A stretch of DNA of 64,000 nucleotides, from the NCBI RefSeq assembly GCF_036030735.1, contig NZ_CP107928.1, positions 5,642,001 through 5,706,000 of the forward strand, written 5' to 3'. The position numbers and the translations under genes are program-made. Of this stretch, positions 8,419 through 17,833 are shown piece by piece; positions within the stretch are counted from its first letter, which is position 1, and every line of letters begins with the position of its first letter. Origin of the DNA: Streptomyces sp. NBC_00425. Its GTDB lineage: Bacteria > Actinomycetota > Actinomycetes > Streptomycetales > Streptomycetaceae. Below the pieces are notes generated by a model. The model was not told where the DNA came from, did no database searches, and saw only the letters and a list, made by a program, of their open reading frames with translations.

Positions 8419-10098
8419 TCAGAACGAGAACGGGATGTAGCAGAGGGCGGCCAGGATCACCGCGCTCCAGCCCAGCAGCGCGGGCCGGCGGTACCAGGCG
8501 TCGTCGCCCGGCGCGGGCGGCTCGGCCATCCCGGGGGAGACGGTGCCGTAGACCAGGCCCTGCAGCTCCTCGTCCGTCTTGGGGGCCGTGAACAGCGACA
8601 CCGCCGCCATCACGACCGCGCCCGCCACGAAGCCGGCGATCGCGGAGACGAAGTTGGCGCCCTGGTCGGTGGGGATGCCGATGACGTCCTGCTTGTAGAG
8701 GACGAAGTAGTTGACCATCGCCGCCGTGGTGCCCGCGAGCAGACCCCAGAAGCCCGACTTCTTCGACGCCCGCTTCCAGAACATGCCGACGACGAAGACC
8801 ACGAACATCGGCACGTTGAAGAAGCTGAACAGCGTCTGCAGGTAGCTCATGATGTTCGAGAAGGACGACGCCAGGAACGCCGTGCCCACCGAGGCCGCCA
8901 CGCCGATCGCCGTGATCAGCCGGCCGAAGCGCACGTAGTACGCGTCCTCCCGTCCCCGCACCACGTACTTCGCCCAGATGTCGGTGGTGAACACCGTGTT
9001 GAAGGACGACACGTTCGCGGCCATGCCGGCCATGAACGCCGCCAGCAGGCCCGTCACCGCGATGCCCAGCACGCCGTTCGGCAGCAGCCGCTCCATCAGG
9101 TACGGGATGGCGTCGTTGTACTGGAGGTCGGAGTCGGCGGTGCCGATCTTCGGCACCAGCACCGCCGCCACCAGGCCCGGGATCATCACCAGGAAGACCA
9201 TGAAGATCTTCGGGAAGGCCGCGATGAGCGGGGTGCGCTGGGCCGCCGAGAGGTTCTTCGCCGACAGGGCCCGCTGCACCTCGGCGAAGTTCGTCGTCCA
9301 GTAGCCGAAGGACAGCACGAAGCCGAGGCCCAGCACGATCGTCAGCCAGTTCGCGCCGAGCGGGTTGGCGCTGCCGATGCCCGTGCCGCCCCACGCGGTC
9401 ACGAAGTCGTCCCCGTGGGTCGCGGTCAGCTTGTCGGTCAGGCCGTCCCAGCCGCCCACCTTCTTCAGGCCCAGCACCGACAGCGGGATCAGCGCCGCCA
9501 GGATCACGAAGAACTGCAGGACCTCGTTGTAGATCGCCGAGGACAGGCCGCCGAGCGTGATGTACGCCAGCACGAAGAAGCCCGCGACCACGATCGCCAC
9601 CCACTGCGGCCAGCCCAGCAGCGCCTCGACGACGATGGCCAGCGCGTACAGGTTCACCCCGGCGATCAGGATCGCGGCGAACGCGAACAGGATCGAGCTC
9701 AGCAGGTGGGCCGCCCTGTCGAAGCGCAGCAGCAGCATCTCCGGCACCGAGCGGACCTTGCTGCCGTAGTAGAACGGCATCATCACCAGGCCGAGGAACA
9801 CCATGGCCGGGATGGCGCCGATCCAGTACCAGTGGACGGTGTACGCGCCGTACTGGGCGCTGTTGGCGGCCATGCCCAGGATCTCGGTGGCGGCCAGGTT
9901 CGCCGAGATGAACGCGAGACCGGTGATCCAGGCGGGCAGCGAGCGGCCCGAGAGGAAGAAGTCGAGGGTGGTCTTCACCGAGCGCCGGGCGGCGAAGCCG
10001 ATACCGAGGACCACGACGAAGTAGATGCCGAGGATCGTGTAGTCGAGCCAGTTCGTGGGGAGCCGTAGCTCTGCCGCCAGAGAGGTGGGGGTTCGCAT
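8419..10098 (-). CDS. Sodium:solute symporter (SSS family), probable sugar/galactose transporter
   Basis: A 559-residue, roughly 14-helix membrane protein. Its N-terminus (LDYTILGIYFVVVLGIGF, then a DFFLSGRSLPAW segment) is characteristic of SGLT-type SSS carriers, as is the YITLGGLSSAIYNEVLQ region. It would take up solute with Na+. It is divergent from galT-galE-galK across 148 bp, which suggests galactose or a related sugar as substrate; this is inference from context. The ATG at 10098 fits the family length. It is followed by the small membrane-protein gene. Confidence 0.9.
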   Translation of the reverse strand: MRTPTSLAAELRLPTNWLDYTILGIYFVVVLGIGFAARRSVKTTLDFFLSGRSLPAWITGLAFISANLAATEILGMAANSAQYGAYTVHWYWIGAIPAMVFLGLVMMPFYYGSKVRSVPEMLLLRFDRAAHLLSSILFAFAAILIAGVNLYALAIVVEALLGWPQWVAIVVAGFFVLAYITLGGLSSAIYNEVLQFFVILAALIPLSVLGLKKVGGWDGLTDKLTATHGDDFVTAWGGTGIGSANPLGANWLTIVLGLGFVLSFGYWTTNFAEVQRALSAKNLSAAQRTPLIAAFPKIFMVFLVMIPGLVAAVLVPKIGTADSDLQYNDAIPYLMERLLPNGVLGIAVTGLLAAFMAGMAANVSSFNTVFTTDIWAKYVVRGREDAYYVRFGRLITAIGVAASVGTAFLASSFSNIMSYLQTLFSFFNVPMFVVFVVGMFWKRASKKSGFWGLLAGTTAAMVNYFVLYKQDVIGIPTDQGANFVSAIAGFVAGAVVMAAVSLFTAPKTDEELQGLVYGTVSPGMAEPPAPGDDAWYRRPALLGWSAVILAALCYIPFSF

Positions 10099-10246
10099 GT
10101 ACCGCTCGCTTCGCTTGGTGTTCTTTGTTTGGTTGTGACGGTGACTCGCGTGGGGGTTTATGGTTTTATGTGTTCGGTTCTGTTTGAAGCTTCGCTAGGT
10201 GTACTGATCCGGGTCCGCGGGCCCGGGGTACGGATGGAGAGTCGCG
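10099..10246. promoter_or_regulatory. Divergent promoter region between symporter and galT
   Basis: This stretch is much richer in T than its surroundings (about 10100-10195) and holds repeated TTTG/TTCG-type motifs, for example GTTCTTTGTTTGGTTGTG and TTCGGTTCTGTTTGAAGC. DeoR-family sugar regulators often bind such direct repeats. The galT RBS GGATGGAGAG (10232-10241) is just before the GTG start. No exact operator is defined. Confidence 0.5.
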
Positions 10247-11329
10247 GTGAAGAAGACCTCGACCCGGCTGGCCGACGGTCGTGAGCTGATCTACTACGAC
10301 CGGCGCGACGACGTGGTGCGCGACGCGGTGGACAGGCGTCCGCTCGAGCGCACGGTCACCACTTCGGAGGTACGGCGAGACCCGCTGCTCGGGGATTCCG
10401 TCGCCATCGCCTCGCACCGGCAGGGGCGCACGTACCACCCCCCGGCCGACGAGTGCCCGCTCTGCCCCTCCGAGGGCGACCGGCTGAGCGAGATCCCCGA
10501 CTCGTCGTACGACGCCGTCGTCTTCGAGAACCGGTTCCCCTCCCTCGCCGGCGACTCCGGGCGCTGCGAGGTGGTCTGCTTCACCTCGGACCACAACGCG
10601 TCCTTCGCCGACCTCACCGAGGAGCAGGCGGCCCTGGTCCTCGAGGCGTGGACGGACCGGACGTCCGAGCTGTCGCATCTGCCTGCCGTGGAACAGGTGT
10701 TCTGCTTCGAGAACCGCGGCGCCGAGATCGGTGTGACGCTGGGTCACCCGCACGGGCAGATCTACGCCTACCCGTTCACCACTCCGCGCACCGCGCTGAT
10801 GCTGCGCTCGGTCGCCGCGCACAAGGAGGCGACCGGCGGCGAGAACCTCTTCGACGCCGTCCTCGAGCGTGAACTCGCCGGCACGCGGGTCGTCCTGGAG
10901 GGTGAACACTGGGTCGCGTTCGTGCCGTACGCCGCCCACTGGCCGTACGAGGTGCACCTCTACCCCAGACGCCGGGTCCCGGACCTGCTGGCCCTCGACG
11001 AGGACGCGCGCACAGAGTTCCCCCAGGTGTATCTGGAACTCTTGAGGCGCTTCGACCGGATCTTCGACGAGGGGGACGGGGGGAAGGGCGGCGACGGTGA
11101 GTCCCAGACGCCGTACATCTCCGCCTGGCACCAGGCGCCGTTCGGCGCGCTGGAGGAGTTCGAGGGCGTCAACCGCGAGGACTTCGCGCTGCACCTCGAG
11201 CTTTTCACCATCCGCCGCACGTCCGGCAAGCTGAAGTTCCTCGCGGGCTCCGAGTCCGGCATGAACGTCTTCATCAACGACGTGCCGCCGGAGCGCGCGG
11301 CCGAGCGACTGCGAGAGGTAGCGAGTTGA
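10247..11329 (+). CDS. galT: Galactose-1-phosphate uridylyltransferase
   Basis: A 360-residue enzyme of the Leloir pathway that exchanges UDP-glucose and galactose-1-phosphate for glucose-1-phosphate and UDP-galactose. The active-site motif GHPHGQIY, with the nucleophilic histidine, is present near residue 168, and the paired CPLC (about 72) and HAPFG-like segment ([11 protein letters not shown]) match family zinc and substrate-binding regions. GTG at 10247 is preceded by a good RBS. The stop overlaps the galE start by one base (TGATG), so the gal genes are translationally coupled. Confidence 0.96.
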   Translation: MKKTSTRLADGRELIYYDRRDDVVRDAVDRRPLERTVTTSEVRRDPLLGDSVAIASHRQGRTYHPPADECPLCPSEGDRLSEIPDSSYDAVVFENRFPSLAGDSGRCEVVCFTSDHNASFADLTEEQAALVLEAWTDRTSELSHLPAVEQVFCFENRGAEIGVTLGHPHGQIYAYPFTTPRTALMLRSVAAHKEATGGENLFDAVLERELAGTRVVLEGEHWVAFVPYAAHWPYEVHLYPRRRVPDLLALDEDARTEFPQVYLELLRRFDRIFDEGDGGKGGDGESQTPYISAWHQAPFGALEEFEGVNREDFALHLELFTIRRTSGKLKFLAGSESGMNVFINDVPPERAAERLREVAS

Positions 11330-12311
11330 TGAGCAGCGGCAAGTATCTGGTCACGGGCGGCGCGGGATACGTCGGCAGCGTGGTCGCCCAGCACCTGCTG
11401 GAGGCGGGGCACGAGGTCGTCGTCCTGGACAACCTCTCCACCGGTTTCCGCGAGGGCGTCCCCGCCGGCGCCGCGTTCGTCGAGGGCGACATCCGCGACG
11501 CCGCCAAGCACCTCGACGCCTCCTTCGACGCCGTGCTGCACTTCGCCGCGTTCTCGCAGGTCGGCGAGTCCGTCGCGAAGCCCGAGAAGTACTGGGACAA
11601 CAACGTCGGCGGCACCATGGCGCTGCTCGGCGCGATGCGCGAGGCCGGCGTGCGCAAGCTGGTCTTCTCCTCCACGGCGGCCACCTACGGCGAGCCGGAA
11701 CAGGTTCCGATCGTCGAGTCCGCGCCCACGAGGCCGACCAACCCCTACGGCGCCTCCAAGCTCGCCGTCGACCACATGATCAGCGGCGAGGCCGCCGCCC
11801 ACGGGCTCGGCGCCGTCTCGCTGCGGTACTTCAACGTGGCGGGCGCGTACGGCGCGCAGGGCGAGCGCCACGACCCGGAGTCGCACCTCATCCCGCTCGT
11901 CCTCCAGGTCGCGCAGGGCCGCCGCGAGGCCATCTCCGTCTACGGCGACGACTACCCGACCCCCGACGGCACCTGCATCCGCGACTACATCCACGTCGCC
12001 GACCTCGCCGAGGCGCACCTCCTCGCCGTCGCCGCCGCCGAGCCCGGCGAGCACCTCATCTGCAACCTCGGCAACGGCAACGGCTTCTCCGTCCGTGAGG
12101 TCGTCGAGACGGTCCGCAAGGTCACCGGCCACCCGATCCCCGAGGTCGTGGCCCCGCGCCGCGGCGGCGACCCGGCCGTCCTGGTCGCCTCGGCGGCCAC
12201 CGCCCGCGAACAGCTGGGCTGGAACCCGTCCCGCGCGGACCTCGCGGGCATCGTCGCGGACGCCTGGGCGTTCGCCCAGCAGATCGCCGACAGCACGACG
12301 AGGGAGCGGTA

Positions 12312-12312
<1 letters not shown>
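11329..12312 (+). CDS. galE: UDP-glucose 4-epimerase
   Basis: A 327-residue short-chain dehydrogenase-type epimerase. The NAD-binding motif GGAGYVGS is at residues about 9-16, and the catalytic Ser and YxxxK appear as FSSTAATYG and [11 protein letters not shown]. It interconverts UDP-galactose and UDP-glucose. Start and stop each overlap the neighbouring gal gene by one base (TGATG at 11327-11331, TAATG at 12310-12314), the signature of a coupled galTEK operon. It may also supply UDP-galactose for cell-surface glycans. Confidence 0.96.
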
Positions 12313-13466
<1,154 letters not shown>

Positions 13467-13484
13467 GCCGTTCGGCGTCACGTC

Positions 13485-13518
13485 ACCGGGGTGCGGCGGT
13501 CTCCCGCCGCACCCCGGT
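13485..13518. terminator. Terminator hairpin after galK (shared with converging GNAT gene)
   Basis: Perfect 15-bp stem, ACCGGGGTGCGGCGG (13485-13499) and its complement (13504-13518), with a 4-nt loop, between converging genes. Confidence 0.85.
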
Positions 13519-13542
13519 TGCCGTCCCTTCCCGGTTGCCGGA

Positions 13543-13998
13543 TCACCCCGGTTCCGGCGTCAGCCGCTTCGTCAGCGTGAACTCCGTGACGCCCGGCGGG
13601 TAGTCCTCGATGACGCACACCACCTCGTAGCCCCGCTCCCGGTAGAAGTCCGGCGCCTGGAAGTCCCAGGTCTCCAGGCGTACGCGGGTGCAGCCCCGTT
13701 CGTCGCGGGCGACGCGCTCGGCCTCGGCCAGGAGCCGGGAGCCCAGCCCCGCGCCGCGGTGCCGGGCGTCGACCCACAGGTGCGCGACGTGCAGCCACGT
13801 CGTCCAGGTGTGGCCCACCAGCCCGCCGGCCAGCCCGCCTTCGCGGTCCGAGACCCACACGTGCAGCGGGACCTCGCGTCCGGCCGGCGTGCCGCGCAGC
13901 GCGCGCAGGACCGGGGACCTCTCCGTGTTCGCGTCCAGCAGCCGCGAACGGAGAAGATCGCGCCGGGTCCTGTCGACTTCTGTCTCAAGACGAAACAT
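13543..13998 (-). CDS. GNAT-family N-acetyltransferase
   Basis: A 151-residue acetyltransferase. Acetyl-CoA-binding motif A is seen as VDARHRGAGLGSRLLAEAE (about 84-102), followed by the strand-and-helix RLETWDFQAPDFYRERGYEV typical of the GNAT C-terminus. The start is placed at MFRLETE (13998). In-frame codons upstream to 14025 exist but add only a short unconserved-looking extension. Converges on the galTEK operon. Substrate unknown. Confidence 0.82.
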   Translation of the reverse strand: MFRLETEVDRTRRDLLRSRLLDANTERSPVLRALRGTPAGREVPLHVWVSDREGGLAGGLVGHTWTTWLHVAHLWVDARHRGAGLGSRLLAEAERVARDERGCTRVRLETWDFQAPDFYRERGYEVVCVIEDYPPGVTEFTLTKRLTPEPG

Positions 13999-14281
13999 GC
14001 GGCACACCATAAACGCGCTGGCCAACCAGTTCTGCCATTTGCCTTCCGCTCCACGCCCACAGCCCTACCCTGTGAACAGCACCGGTGGGGGCCGGTGTCG
14101 ATCAGGGGACGAGACAGTCGGGTACGACGCCCGTGGTGGGGGTAGCAGTCTCTGCACGGCGGCGGCCGGGCGGTCCTGGACTCCCCGTCGGGGCGTCGTA
14201 CCCGCAGTGGTCGTCCGTTTCCCGTCTCCGGACCTTTGGGGTATCCCCTGCTCCGCCAAGGAGCTCGGGGAAGGGGGTTTC

Positions 14282-15055
14282 GTGGTTCGCATCCGTGTAC
14301 TGGTCGTCGACGACCACCGTATCTTCGCCGAGTCGCTCGCCGCGGCGCTGGCGGCCGAGCCCGACGTCGACGTGTCCGCGGCCGGCAGCGGCCCGGCGGC
14401 GCTGCGCAGCCTGGAGCGCGCGGTCGCCGAGGGACGCCGGTACGACGTGCTGCTCGTCGACGCCGACCTCGGCGGCGGGCTGCCGGGCATACGGCCCGCG
14501 GTGCCCGTGCAGGAGGTGGGGGAGGACGGCCCGGTCGACGGGATCTCCCTGGTCGCGGGCGTCCGGGGCGCACAGCCCCACATCCGCATCGTCGTCCTCG
14601 CCGAGAAGGACGACCCGCGTCGCGCGGCCCTCGCCCTGCAGGCCGGCGCGTCGGGCTGGGTGGCGAAGGACTGCTCGCTGTCGCGCCTGCTGACGGTGAT
14701 CCGCGGCGTGCTGCGCGACGAGACGCATCTGCCCGCGGCCCTGCTCACCGGCGTCCTGCGGGAGCTGACGGCCGCCCGCAAGCACCGCACCGAGAGCGAG
14801 CGGCTGGTGGAGTCCCTCACGCCGAGGGAACGGGAGGTGCTGCGCTGCATGGTGGCGGGCCTGGGCCGCAAGGCGGTCGCCGAACGTCTGTTCCTCTCCC
14901 CGCACACGGTCCGCACCCATATGCAGAACGTGCTCGGCAAGCTGGGCGTGCACTCCACACTCGCCGCGGTCGCCCTGGCGCGCCGGGCGGGGGTCGGGCC
15001 GGTGGACCTGGCCTCAGCCGGGGATGTTGTCGAACGGGGCGGTCAGCTGGCGTAG
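14282..15055 (+). CDS. Orphan LuxR/NarL-type response regulator
   Basis: A 257-residue two-domain regulator. The receiver has VVDDH (about 9-12), Asp60 as probable phospho-acceptor (VLLVDADLGGG) and the conserved Lys (GWVAKD); the C-terminal HTH is intact (LTPREREVLRCMVAGLGRK, then SPHTVRTHMQNVLGKLGV). After Asp60 it has about 25 extra residues (LPGIRPAVPVQEVGEDG region) compared with ordinary NarL receivers. GTG at 14282 follows the RBS GGAAGGGGG. No kinase gene is adjacent. Its last 42 bases overlap the converging marR-type gene. Confidence 0.9.
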   Translation: MVRIRVLVVDDHRIFAESLAAALAAEPDVDVSAAGSGPAALRSLERAVAEGRRYDVLLVDADLGGGLPGIRPAVPVQEVGEDGPVDGISLVAGVRGAQPHIRIVVLAEKDDPRRAALALQAGASGWVAKDCSLSRLLTVIRGVLRDETHLPAALLTGVLRELTAARKHRTESERLVESLTPREREVLRCMVAGLGRKAVAERLFLSPHTVRTHMQNVLGKLGVHSTLAAVALARRAGVGPVDLASAGDVVERGGQLA

Positions 15056-15511
15056 CAGGCTCGCCAGGTCGCCGCGCTGGGACGAGGAGAGTTCGGCCAG
15101 GATCGCCCGTTCCTGGTCGAGCAGCCCGGCGAGCGCCTGGTCGGCGCGGTCCTTGCCGTCGTCCGTGAGGCGGACCAGCACCCCGCGCCGGTCGCTGGGG
15201 TCCGGCAACCGCTCCACCAGACCCTTCTTCGCGAGCCGGTCGATGCGGTTGGTCATCGTGCCCGAGGTGACCAGCGTCTGCGTCAGCAGCTGTCCCGGCG
15301 AGAGCTGGTAGGGCGCCCCCGCGCGCCGGAGCGCCGTCAGGACGTCGAACTCCCAGGGCTCGAGCTGGTGCTCGGAGAACGCCAGCCGGCGTGCCCGGTC
15401 CAGGTGTCGGGCCAGTCTGCTCACCCGGCTCAGTACCTCGAGCGGCTCCACGTCGAGGTCCGGGCGCTCCCGGCGCCATGCTGCGACCAGCCGATCGACC
15501 TCGTCCTCCAT
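15014..15511 (-). CDS. MarR-family transcriptional regulator
   Basis: A 165-residue winged-helix regulator. The centre reads SPGQLLTQTLVTSGTMTNRIDRLAKKG then LPDPSDRRGVLVRLTDDG: recognition helix plus wing with the conserved DxRR motif. The start is set at MEDEVDRLV (15511); an in-frame ATG at 15562 would run through the operator. It is divergent from the methyltransferase gene, with a strong palindrome between them, so it probably represses that operon and itself in response to a small ligand. Confidence 0.92.
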   Translation of the reverse strand: MEDEVDRLVAAWRRERPDLDVEPLEVLSRVSRLARHLDRARRLAFSEHQLEPWEFDVLTALRRAGAPYQLSPGQLLTQTLVTSGTMTNRIDRLAKKGLVERLPDPSDRRGVLVRLTDDGKDRADQALAGLLDQERAILAELSSSQRGDLASLLRQLTAPFDNIPG

Positions 15512-15546
15512 GACGATCAGTGTAGTGGTTCTGTCGACATGAAGTC

Positions 15547-15576
15547 TCTTGATGTAGAGCATCTTGACATCAAGAT
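15547..15576. promoter_or_regulatory. MarR-type operator between divergent genes
   Basis: ATCTTGACATCAAGAT (15561-15576) is a perfect 7-2-7 palindrome. A third half-site, TCTTGATGT (15547-15555), is the exact inverse of ACATCAAGA (15567-15575). MarR dimers bind AT-rich palindromes of this size, and this is the only AT-rich stretch between the divergent regulator and methyltransferase genes. Confidence 0.75.
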
Positions 15577-15600
15577 AAAGTGCGGGGGACAGTGACGAGC

Positions 15601-16410
15601 ATGACGGCCAACCCCACCTGGGACCCCGCCCAGTACCTGCGTCACGCCGGCCACCGCGCCCGCCCCTTCGCCGACCTCCTCGCCCGCGTCCCCGACCTGC
15701 CCGGCGACCCGCCCCGCATCGCCGACCTCGGCTGCGGCCCCGGCAACGTCACCGCCCTCCTCGCCGACCGCTGGCCCACCGCCCACGTCATCGGCTACGA
15801 CAACTCCCCGCAGATGCTCGCCGACGCCGCCGCCCACGCCGGCCCGCGCCTCGCCTTCGCCCACGCCGACCTCGCCGACTGGACGCCCCCCGAGGCCTAC
15901 GGCCTGCTCGTGTCGAACGCGGCCCTCCAGTGGGTGCCGGGCCACCTCGAGGCCCTCCCCGCCTGGCTGGACGGCCTCGCCCCCGGCGGCACCCTCGCCT
16001 TCCAGGTCCCGCACAACACCGACGCGCCCCTGCACACCCTCATGCGCGGCCTCGCCGACAGCCCCCGCTGGAAGAGCCGCCTCGGCCACGTCCTGCGCCG
16101 CGAGGACTCCGTCCACGACCCCGGCGTCTACCTCGACCGGCTGGCCCGCGCCGGCTGCACCGCCGACGTCTGGACCACCACCTACCTGCACGTCCTCCAG
16201 GGCGAGGACCCGGTCCTCGACTGGGTCAGCGGCACCGGGCTGCGCCCCGTCCTCGACGCCCTCGCCGACGACCCCGAGGCCCGCGACGCCTTCACCGCCG
16301 CCTACCGCGACCTGCTCCGCGAGGCCTACCCGAGCACGCCCTACGGCACCGTCCTGCCGTTCCGCCGTCTGTTCGCCGTAGCCACGAAGGAAGGCGGGCC
16401 GGCATGCTGA
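15601..16410 (+). CDS. tam: Trans-aconitate 2-methyltransferase-like SAM methyltransferase
   Basis: A 269-residue class I methyltransferase. The N-terminus (TWDPAQYLRHAGHRARPFADLLARV) and motif I IADLGCGPGNVTALLADRWP closely follow the Tam family, which methylates trans-aconitate to relieve aconitase inhibition. The start is taken as ATG 15601; GTG at 15592 is possible, and GGGGGA (15584-15589) precedes both. Its control by the divergent MarR protein is likely. The last 7 bases overlap the VOC gene. The substrate is inferred from family resemblance only. Confidence 0.85.
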   Translation: MTANPTWDPAQYLRHAGHRARPFADLLARVPDLPGDPPRIADLGCGPGNVTALLADRWPTAHVIGYDNSPQMLADAAAHAGPRLAFAHADLADWTPPEAYGLLVSNAALQWVPGHLEALPAWLDGLAPGGTLAFQVPHNTDAPLHTLMRGLADSPRWKSRLGHVLRREDSVHDPGVYLDRLARAGCTADVWTTTYLHVLQGEDPVLDWVSGTGLRPVLDALADDPEARDAFTAAYRDLLREAYPSTPYGTVLPFRRLFAVATKEGGPAC

Positions 16411-16793
16411 CCGCCGTCGACCACGTCCAGCTCGCCGCCCCGCCCGGCTCCGAAGACCTCCTGCGCAGCTTCTACACCGCCGCACTCGGCATGACCGAGA
16501 TCCCCAAGCCGCCGGCGCTCGCCGCACGCGGAGGATGCTGGTTCCAGGCCGGCGCGGTCCAGCTCCACCTGGGCGTCGAGCCCGGCTTCCGGCCCTCCCG
16601 CAAGGCACACCCCGGGCTGCGGGTCACCGGCATCGAGGCGTACGCGGCCCGGCTGGCACGGCACGGAGTCCGGATCGAGTGGGACGACGCGCTGCCCGGA
16701 CACCGCCGCTTCCACGCCCTGGACCCCGTCGGCAACCGGCTGGAGTTCCTGGAACCCGACCGCCGCGGGGCGGGGGCGGCCGCGGAGCCGTGA
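16404..16793 (+). CDS. VOC-family (glyoxalase/bleomycin-resistance fold) protein
   Basis: A 129-residue single-chain member with paired beta-alpha-beta-beta-beta units: TAVDHVQLAAPPGSED at the start, ARGGCWFQAGAVQLHLGVE in the middle and HALDPVGNRLEFLEP at the end. His7 and the final Glu are in the places of metal ligands. It overlaps the methyltransferase gene by 7 bases and is surely co-transcribed, so it falls under the same MarR control. Substrate unknown. Confidence 0.85.
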   Translation: MLTAVDHVQLAAPPGSEDLLRSFYTAALGMTEIPKPPALAARGGCWFQAGAVQLHLGVEPGFRPSRKAHPGLRVTGIEAYAARLARHGVRIEWDDALPGHRRFHALDPVGNRLEFLEPDRRGAGAAAEP

Positions 16794-16893
16794 GAGCGGC
16801 ACGGGGTGCGAGAAGCCGGCGTGTTTGAGGGGCGCCAGGCGGGTCACTCGCAGTGGAGAGACCACACGCAGACCTGACTGGGAGTGATGGACA

Positions 16894-17067
16894 GTGGCAG
16901 GCGAGCAGAAGTCCAAGGCGAAGATGGAACAGGCCAAGGGCAAGGCGAAGGAAACGGTCGGGCGTGCCGTGGGCAACGAGAGGCTCGAGGCCGAAGGCCG
17001 CGCCGAGCAGGCCAAGGGCGACGCCCGGCAGGCCAAGGAGAAGACGAAGGACGTCTTCAAGCACTGA
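16894..17067 (+). CDS. CsbD-family small stress protein
   Basis: A 57-residue, highly charged, Ala/Lys/Glu-rich protein (AGEQKSKAKMEQAKGKAKET, then EGRAEQAKGDARQAKEK), the pattern of CsbD-like proteins whose founding member is a sigma-B stress protein in Bacillus. It probably forms helices and is soluble. GTG at 16894 follows GGGAGTGATGG. It is a monocistronic gene bounded by the large hairpin at 17068-17135. Exact function in the family is unknown. Confidence 0.88.
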   Translation: MAGEQKSKAKMEQAKGKAKETVGRAVGNERLEAEGRAEQAKGDARQAKEKTKDVFKH

Positions 17068-17135
17068 GCCCGTACCGGCATGCGGCAGGCCCCCCGTCCT
17101 GTGGGAAGGGGGGCCTGCCGCATGCCGGTACGGGC
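17068..17135. terminator. 28-bp perfect inverted repeat, bidirectional terminator
   Basis: The base after the CsbD stop codon starts a 28-bp arm (17068-17095) that is perfectly complementary to 17108-17135, with a 12-nt loop. It lies between the converging CsbD and TetR genes and ends 11 bases before the TetR stop codon, so it can serve both. Confidence 0.85.
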
Positions 17136-17146
17136 CGCTCGCCTGC

Positions 17147-17833
17147 TCAGCTCTTGCGGTGCCCGATCAGCCGCGGCTTGGCCTCCATGCCGTCCAGGCC
17201 GTGCCAGGACAGGTTCACCAGGTGGGCCGCCACCTCCGCCTTCTTCGGACGGCGCACGTCCAGCCACCACTGACCGGTCAGCGCCACCATCCCGACCAGG
17301 GCCTGCGCGTAGAGAGGCGCCAGTTTCGGGTCGAACCCGCGGTTCTTGAACTCGCGGCCCAGGATGTCCTCCACCTGCGTCGCGATGTCCGAGATCAGCG
17401 ACGCGAAGGACCCCGTCGACTGGGGGATGGGCGAGTCGCGCACCAGAATGCGGAAACCGTCCGTGTACTCCTCGATGTAGTCCAGCAGCGCGAACGCCGC
17501 CTGCTCGAGGAGCTCCCGCGGATGGCCCGCCGTCAACGACGACGTGACCATGTCCAGCAGACGGCGCATCTCCCGGTCCACGACGACCGCGTACAGGCCC
17601 TCCTTGCCGCCGAAGTGCTCGTACACCACCGGCTTGGACACCCCGGCCTTGGCCGCGATCTCCTCCACCGACGTGCCCTCGAAGCCCTTCGCGGCGAACA
17701 GGGTGCGACCGATCTCCAGCAACTGCTGCCGGCGCTCGGCCCCCGTCATGCGGGTGCGTCGTGCGCGCCGCGGCTTCACATCACTGCTGGGACTGGAGTT
17801 ACTGCTGGGATCGGTCGCCACGCCGTCAATCAT
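17147..17833 (-). CDS. TetR-family regulator (probable desaturase/lipid regulator)
   Basis: A 228-residue TetR protein. The HTH is clear (FAAKGFEGTSVEEIAAKAGVS then KPVVYEHFGGKEGLYAVVVD, about 50-88). A Ser/Asp-rich N-terminal extension of about 25 residues precedes it. The start ATG at 17833 overlaps the desaturase stop codon (ATGA), so it is the second gene of that operon. Context suggests feedback control of membrane-lipid desaturation by an acyl ligand; this is inference. Confidence 0.92.
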   Translation of the reverse strand: MIDGVATDPSSNSSPSSDVKPRRARRTRMTGAERRQQLLEIGRTLFAAKGFEGTSVEEIAAKAGVSKPVVYEHFGGKEGLYAVVVDREMRRLLDMVTSSLTAGHPRELLEQAAFALLDYIEEYTDGFRILVRDSPIPQSTGSFASLISDIATQVEDILGREFKNRGFDPKLAPLYAQALVGMVALTGQWWLDVRRPKKAEVAAHLVNLSWHGLDGMEAKPRLIGHRKS

